This document shows, one piece after another, positions 6,474 through 10,044 of a DNA stretch of 10,044 nt. Numbering within the stretch: position 1 is the first letter of the stretch; each line of letters starts with the position of its first letter. The notes beneath the pieces are model-generated. The model was not told the origin of the DNA and did no database searches. It was given only the letters and a program-made list of their open reading frames with translations. Position numbers and translations under genes: made by a program. Source of the DNA: Syntrophomonadaceae bacterium (GTDB taxonomy: Bacteria; Bacillota; Dethiobacteria; DTU022); the NCBI GenBank assembly GCA_007129055.1, contig SKWE01000087.1, positions 1 through 10,044 of the forward strand. The letters are read 5' to 3'.

Positions 6474-7739
6474 TTAATAGAAAATAGCCAGGATCAAACC
6501 GACCATCAGCATTATTGCCCCGTAGATATTTACCTGCTTAATCAGGGAATAGAGTGGAGTTTTGAAGTATTCATTGGTCAGGTAGGTGCAGAGGTGAACG
6601 GGCGAACCGAAGTAACCGGCGTAAGAGCTAAGGTATATAATGCCAAAGTAGCGGACAGAAAACATTTCCGGGCCGAGAAAGGGTATCAGGACCGGCAGGG
6701 CGATGCCCAGCGATGCCGTATTATTCCCGGTGATAAATCCCGTAATAAATGGCAGTACCACTATAAGCACCATCAGGGGCAGACCCTGTTCAACCAGGAA
6801 GAAGACAGCCTGCTGGAAGGATTCTGCTTCCAGCATAAAATCTTTGTAAACGACAATGGTTAGCGTTGACAGCGCTATTGGCCAGTTAAAACCCTTTAAT
6901 AGGATTAAGAAGCGGCTGCGCAGGGCTTCTGTTTTACCTTCAACCGGCAGGTTTATGAAAAAGCAGACTGCAATCCCTGCCAGCAGGGCCAGGGGAAAGA
7001 ATACCCCGAATGCCAGTCCGAGAACCATGGCCAGCAGGTAAGGGGCTGCGGAAGTTAATACTGCAGCCAGGGCCGGTTTTGTTCTTCCCTTTTCACGGGG
7101 TTCAGATTCTTCAATGCTGCTGCGTGGGTAGCGGTAGAAAAGGATGATGGTGGCAATTAAAAATACGATGGCAATAACGGGAACGGTAAAACCCAGGTAG
7201 CCTGCTATGCTGATGCCTGTAATACCGGATGCCAGGACCAGGCTGGAGTTAAAGGGGGTAATCAGCACAATCAGGTGACGGTATACCATGTTCGACATGG
7301 CCAGTTCGGTGGGTGACATATTAAGTTTCTGGCCTGTTTCTTCAACCATGGGCGCCGATATAATTGCGCCCCCGGGAACCGTGGAGAAGAGTGATATGGT
7401 GGCGGGGAAAATCATCAACAACGCCCGTGGATCCCTGACCAGGTAGCGTAGGTTGTCTACCAGCTGCTGCATCGCCCCGATCTCCTGGTGCAGGTGTCCC
7501 ATGAGGACAATTGCCACAACCATTGATACCAGGTAGAAGGCTGTATAGCTGGTTAACGAATGGTAAAGAATGGCCAGGTTTTCTGATCCTGTGCTGCTAT
7601 TGGTAATAGCCAGGACAGCTATGGCAATCAGTAATACCCAGTACATTTTCCACTTGTTCCGGATCAGGTAAATAATCAAAAATATAGAGATTATAACCCC
7701 TGCGCCTTCTATGAAGTCTGAACCGATCCAGTTAAGCAA
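6474..7739 (-). CDS. DUF401 family permease of the ion-transporter superfamily
   Basis: A 421-residue protein with about ten or more hydrophobic segments throughout. Two similar half-membrane motifs stand out: FSTVPGGAIISAPMVEE (118-134) and GFITGNNTASLGIALPVL (334-351). A further YAGYFGSPVHLC (373-384) occurs near the C-terminus. A charged cytosolic-type loop (about 205-222) splits the protein into two halves. This two-repeat layout and the motif wording match my recollection of DUF401 (ion transporter superfamily, which also holds dicarboxylate and gluconate-type permeases). A secondary carrier for an organic anion is therefore plausible, but no substrate can be read from the sequence. The start is TTG at 7739, supported by GAGGTG at 7745-7750 with a 5-base spacer. 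The gene lies 76 bases after the MATE gene with no terminator between, so the two are probably one transcript. Confidence 0.87.
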   Translation of the reverse strand: MLNWIGSDFIEGAGVIISIFLIIYLIRNKWKMYWVLLIAIAVLAITNSSTGSENLAILYHSLTSYTAFYLVSMVVAIVLMGHLHQEIGAMQQLVDNLRYLVRDPRALLMIFPATISLFSTVPGGAIISAPMVEETGQKLNMSPTELAMSNMVYRHLIVLITPFNSSLVLASGITGISIAGYLGFTVPVIAIVFLIATIILFYRYPRSSIEESEPREKGRTKPALAAVLTSAAPYLLAMVLGLAFGVFFPLALLAGIAVCFFINLPVEGKTEALRSRFLILLKGFNWPIALSTLTIVVYKDFMLEAESFQQAVFFLVEQGLPLMVLIVVLPFITGFITGNNTASLGIALPVLIPFLGPEMFSVRYFGIIYLSSYAGYFGSPVHLCTYLTNEYFKTPLYSLIKQVNIYGAIMLMVGLILAIFY

Positions 7740-7815
7740 AACTGCACCTCATTTTTGTGATAAAAAAATTCTATGGCCGTTTTTTCCCCTGTGCACGGGT
7801 TAAATTGCCTGCGCT

Positions 7816-9180
7816 TTACTTGGCAGCAACCTGTTTCTGGCTGCCTGTAAAAAAGTATTTCCTGTGCCGGTGGATCAGCAAGAAAGTCAGCGCCACGGAG
7901 AGAAGATCGGCCAGGGGAAAGGCAAGCCAGATACCTGTCAATCCCAACTGCAGGGGCAGCAACAGTAATAGCGGTATCAGAAACAGGATTTGCCTGGCCA
8001 TTGAAATAAGAAATGCTTCCCTTGCTTTGCCCAGGGCCTGAAAAACTCCTGCTGTAACCATTTGCATGCCCACCGTGAAGGAAAGGGTAAAAATAACCCT
8101 CAAAGCTATTTTACCCATTTCTATGGCAGCTGGATCTGTGGTGAAAACTCTCATCAGCAGGCCGGGAACAGTCATCACCAATAGAAAAGCAAAAAGGGCG
8201 ATTGCTGTTGAAATTTTCATTGATAATACTATCGATTCTTTAACCCGCAGTAATTTTTTTGCCCCGTAATTGAACCCTACAATGGGCATCATTCCCTGGA
8301 CTATTCCCAGAATGGGCATCAGGGTAAACATCATGATCCTGTGAATTATACCGAGAACAGCGATGGCCAATTCTCCCCCGTAAAGGATAAGCAGGTTGTT
8401 GGCAACGATCAGCATCAGGCTTGCCGAACCCTGGCGAATAAAAGCAGATGCACCGACAGCCAGCATTTCCCGGATGATCTGTAACCGCGGGTAGAAATAT
8501 TTTACCCGGATCGAGAGGGTGCTTCTCCCGCTGTATAAGTAATAAAGCAGGTAGATAGCTGTAATGCCCTGGGCCATGACAGTTCCATAAGCAGCCCCGC
8601 GCATTCCAAGCTGCAGGGCGAACATGAAGATGGGCGTAAGTATAATATTTAACAGCGACGACATAATCATGGAAAGCATGGCTGTTTTAGAGTTGCCTTC
8701 AGCCCGCACAACATTGTTAATTGAAAACCCTAAAACAAGGAAGGTGATACCGTATAGCAGAATGCCAAGATATTCTTCGGCAGGAAGCATGATAATTTCA
8801 CTGGCTCCAAATAAAAGCAGCATCGGTTCCATGTAATAAAGCCCGAAAAAGGCACCGCTGAAGCCAATAACGACTACCAGGCTGATAATATTGCCCAGGG
8901 TCTGGTTTGCTTTTTCTAAATTTTTGGCGCCGAGGGCTCTTGATATGACAGAACTACCGCCAATGCCGAGCGCGCCGCCAAGGGCATAAAACAGGATCTG
9001 TACCGGGAACGATATGGCTACGGCGGCAACGCCAATTGTTCCAACACCCCTGGCTATATAAACAGTATCAATAACGCTGTGTAAAGCCATAACCAGCATG
9101 CCTACAGTTGCAGGTACTGCCAGCCTGGCCAATATTTTTTGGATTGGGTCAAAACCCAGTCTTTCGCTTTGCTGCTTCAT
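7816..9180 (-). CDS. MATE family efflux transporter, MepA-like
   Basis: A 454-residue membrane transporter with the twelve-helix size and two-halved layout of MATE (multidrug and toxic compound extrusion) proteins. Visible family marks are SVIDTVYIARGVG (D38 in helix one), AISFPVQILFYALGGALGIG (about 55-74), VVRAEGN (157-163) and PIVGFNYGAKK (299-309). The PxxGFNYGA and RAEGN forms point to the MepA/DinF-type branch, which exchanges Na+ or H+ for cationic drugs or metabolites. The substrate here is unknown. The start is ATG 9180, with only a weak ribosome site (GGGG at 9189-9192, 8 bases upstream). A perfect TATAAT at 9223-9228 on the minus strand should drive it, and the DUF401 gene downstream probably shares the transcript. 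The last residues (HRHRKYFF onward) form a basic cytosolic tail. Confidence 0.94.
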   Translation of the reverse strand: MKQQSERLGFDPIQKILARLAVPATVGMLVMALHSVIDTVYIARGVGTIGVAAVAISFPVQILFYALGGALGIGGSSVISRALGAKNLEKANQTLGNIISLVVVIGFSGAFFGLYYMEPMLLLFGASEIIMLPAEEYLGILLYGITFLVLGFSINNVVRAEGNSKTAMLSMIMSSLLNIILTPIFMFALQLGMRGAAYGTVMAQGITAIYLLYYLYSGRSTLSIRVKYFYPRLQIIREMLAVGASAFIRQGSASLMLIVANNLLILYGGELAIAVLGIIHRIMMFTLMPILGIVQGMMPIVGFNYGAKKLLRVKESIVLSMKISTAIALFAFLLVMTVPGLLMRVFTTDPAAIEMGKIALRVIFTLSFTVGMQMVTAGVFQALGKAREAFLISMARQILFLIPLLLLLPLQLGLTGIWLAFPLADLLSVALTFLLIHRHRKYFFTGSQKQVAAK

Positions 9181-9222
9181 CTATAATACCCCGTTCCGTT
9201 GACAGAACTATGCCTGCAGTCT

Positions 9223-9228
9223 ATTATA
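9223..9228 (-). promoter_or_regulatory. -10 element of the MATE gene promoter
   Basis: Minus-strand TATAAT, a perfect -10 hexamer, sits 42 bases before the ATG, giving a leader of about 36 bases. The best -35 at a 17-base spacer is CTGTCT, only 3 of 6 matches, so activation or low basal activity is possible. It lies back-to-back with the promoter of the lipoprotein gene at 9258-9285. Confidence 0.5.
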
Positions 9229-9266
9229 CTTGATAATTGTTTTTTAGACAGCATTACTTGATTATA
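9227..9266 (+). repeat. Direct repeat TACTTGAT in the divergent promoter region
   Basis: TACTTGATAATT (9227-9238) and TACTTGATTATA (9255-9266) match at 10 of 12 positions and are 28 bases apart. The first copy overlaps the end of the MATE -10, and the second covers the -35 of the lipoprotein gene, so they are placed where a regulator could affect both promoters. The AT-rich context makes chance similarity possible. Confidence 0.35.
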
Positions 9267-9285
9267 AAAACAGATATGGTAAAAT
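9258..9285 (+). promoter_or_regulatory. Sigma-A-type promoter for the lipoprotein gene
   Basis: TTGATT (9258-9263, 4 of 6 matches) is followed by a 16-base spacer and TAAAAT (9280-9285, 5 of 6 matches), with TGG just before the -10 giving an extended element. Transcription would start near 9292, leaving a leader of about 86 bases before the ATG at 9378. No riboswitch-like fold is obvious in that leader. Confidence 0.6.
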
Positions 9286-9377
9286 GACTAAGGCAAGCTC
9301 GAAAGTTATTTAATAATCATTGTTAGTTTTAATATTTATGTAAACTGGACCAGGATTAAGTATAACGGAGGTTCTTT

Positions 9378-10010
9378 ATGACAAAAAAGATAATATTGTC
9401 CCTGATTTTAATTGGTTGCCTTTTCGTGGCAGTCGCCTGTGGAAATAACGGAACAGAAGTTGCCGAAGATGAAATATCGGTTGATGTAACAAACAACACA
9501 GAAGAAATAATAGTTTCTTTTGCCGTATTTTACGGTGACAACCTTGATGAGTGGGGTGAAGAACTCTTAGGTGATGAAGTTATAGAGCCAGGGGAAACGT
9601 ATACTTTCCTGCTTCCTGAAGGACAATACACGGCTCTCTTTTTCACCTTTGAAAACTATATAATTAATGCTGCCAGGAATTTTGATGAAAGCATTAGCAT
9701 TCAAATTGGCGGCGACGATAAAGTGCCGGTTCTTTTCAGAAACCTGACCGAGGGTGATATTGCTTTCCTCTCCATCCTGGAAAGCGGCAGTATTGATTTT
9801 GAAGAAGATCCCCTGGGAGAAGATGTTGCAGAAAAAATAATTGACGCTGATATGCTCGGGGCAGAAGTTTTACCGGCAGGGTTAAGCAGGTTTATATTTA
9901 TTAGGCCCGGGGTCTACGATTTAATCGGCCTGGATTACGAACTGGAAGTTGTATTTGGCCAGAGCGAAATAGAAATTGAACAGGGTTCAACCATAACTAT
10001 AGGTCAATAA
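9378..10010 (+). CDS. Acidic lipoprotein of unknown function with two duplicated beta-rich modules
   Basis: A 210-residue protein with a short basic N-terminus (MTKK), a hydrophobic core and Cys21 in FVAVACGN, the likely lipidated residue of a type II signal peptide. An earlier LIGC (Cys14) fits the lipobox consensus better but would cut inside the hydrophobic core, so Cys21 is preferred. The mature part is strongly acidic and beta-rich. Two segments look like repeats: LLGDEVIEPGETYTFLLPEG (about 63-82) and MLGAEVLPAGLSRFIFIRPG (about 159-178), each ending in GxY and followed by a strand-rich tail (SISIQI; SEIEIEQ). I do not recognise a named family. ATG 9378 is supported by GGAGG at 9367-9371 with a 6-base spacer. 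The gene diverges from the MATE gene, and no terminator is visible before the window ends. Confidence 0.87.
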   Translation: MTKKIILSLILIGCLFVAVACGNNGTEVAEDEISVDVTNNTEEIIVSFAVFYGDNLDEWGEELLGDEVIEPGETYTFLLPEGQYTALFFTFENYIINAARNFDESISIQIGGDDKVPVLFRNLTEGDIAFLSILESGSIDFEEDPLGEDVAEKIIDADMLGAEVLPAGLSRFIFIRPGVYDLIGLDYELEVVFGQSEIEIEQGSTITIGQ

Positions 10011-10019
10011 AAATATTAC

Positions 10020-10041
10020 TTTAGATAAATTTTAGATAAAT
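10020..10041 (+). repeat. Perfect 11-base tandem duplication
   Basis: TTTAGATAAAT occurs twice head-to-tail at 10020-10030 and 10031-10041, starting 9 bases after the lipoprotein stop codon. The window ends 3 bases later, so it cannot be seen whether more copies follow. No hairpin is formed. Confidence 0.75.
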
Positions 10042-10044
10042 GTA

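Noticed and set aside
6471..6863. A 130-residue plus-strand open frame opposite the DUF401 gene
   Set aside because: Its composition (Gln, His and Lys-rich) is typical of an antisense reading, and the minus-strand DUF401 frame is continuous and contains both family motifs.
7740..7815. Possible terminator or promoter in the MATE-DUF401 gap (minus-strand T-run and TAGAAT)
   Set aside because: The T-run is not preceded by a stable GC-rich hairpin, and the -10-like TAGAAT has no acceptable -35 at 16-18 bases.
9284..9313. A nine-codon leader-peptide-like frame (ATG ACT AAG ... TAA)
   Set aside because: Its ATG overlaps the predicted -10 hexamer and lies upstream of the expected transcription start, so it would not be in the mRNA.

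Overview
The window looks like chromosomal DNA of a Gram-positive, probably clostridial (Firmicutes/Bacillota) bacterium. The signs are strong AGGAGG-type ribosome binding sites, GTG and TTG starts beside ATG, sigma-A-like promoters with extended -10 elements, and the gene families present (a DUF5058-like membrane protein, YibE/F, a TraB-type protein, DUF401, a MepA-like MATE transporter, a CAP-domain exoprotein). Base composition looks balanced. Genus and species cannot be told from this sequence. There are nine complete protein genes. Seven have membrane segments spanning or anchoring the product, and the other two carry N-terminal export signals. I see no rRNA, tRNA, CRISPR array, insertion sequence or phage gene.

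Left part (1-3045, plus strand): a tight three-gene operon. Two small multi-spanning membrane proteins of unknown function (108-815, DUF5058-like; 820-1518, unrecognised) are followed by an N-terminally anchored M20-family metallopeptidase (1534-3045). Gaps are 4 and 15 bases, and the Shine-Dalgarno sequence of each downstream gene lies in or overlaps the end of the gene before it. The simplest reading is a transporter-plus-hydrolase unit, in which the peptidase splits a peptide or N-acyl amino acid conjugate and the two membrane proteins move the substrate or product. This is inference and is the most novel system here.

Middle (3046-5163, plus strand): a good extended -10 promoter just after the peptidase gene probably drives a secreted or anchored CAP-domain protein (3141-3884), which ends at an imperfect rho-independent terminator. 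A YibE/F-family membrane protein with a signal peptide follows (3969-5075). A strong hairpin at 5109-5136 separates it from the convergent minus-strand genes and should work in both directions.

Right part (5164-9180, minus strand): in transcription order, a MATE-family multidrug or metabolite exporter (9180-7816), a DUF401 ion-transporter-superfamily permease (7739-6474, TTG start), and a TraB/Tiki-type putative metalloprotease with a C-terminal membrane domain (6336-5164, TTG start, with its own well-formed promoter). MATE and DUF401 are probably co-transcribed.

Far right (9181-10044): a roughly 200-base divergent intergenic region carries back-to-back promoters and a repeated TACTTGAT element. 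It leads to an acidic lipoprotein (9378-10010) of unknown function, built of two apparently duplicated beta-rich modules. An 11-base tandem duplication follows at the window edge.
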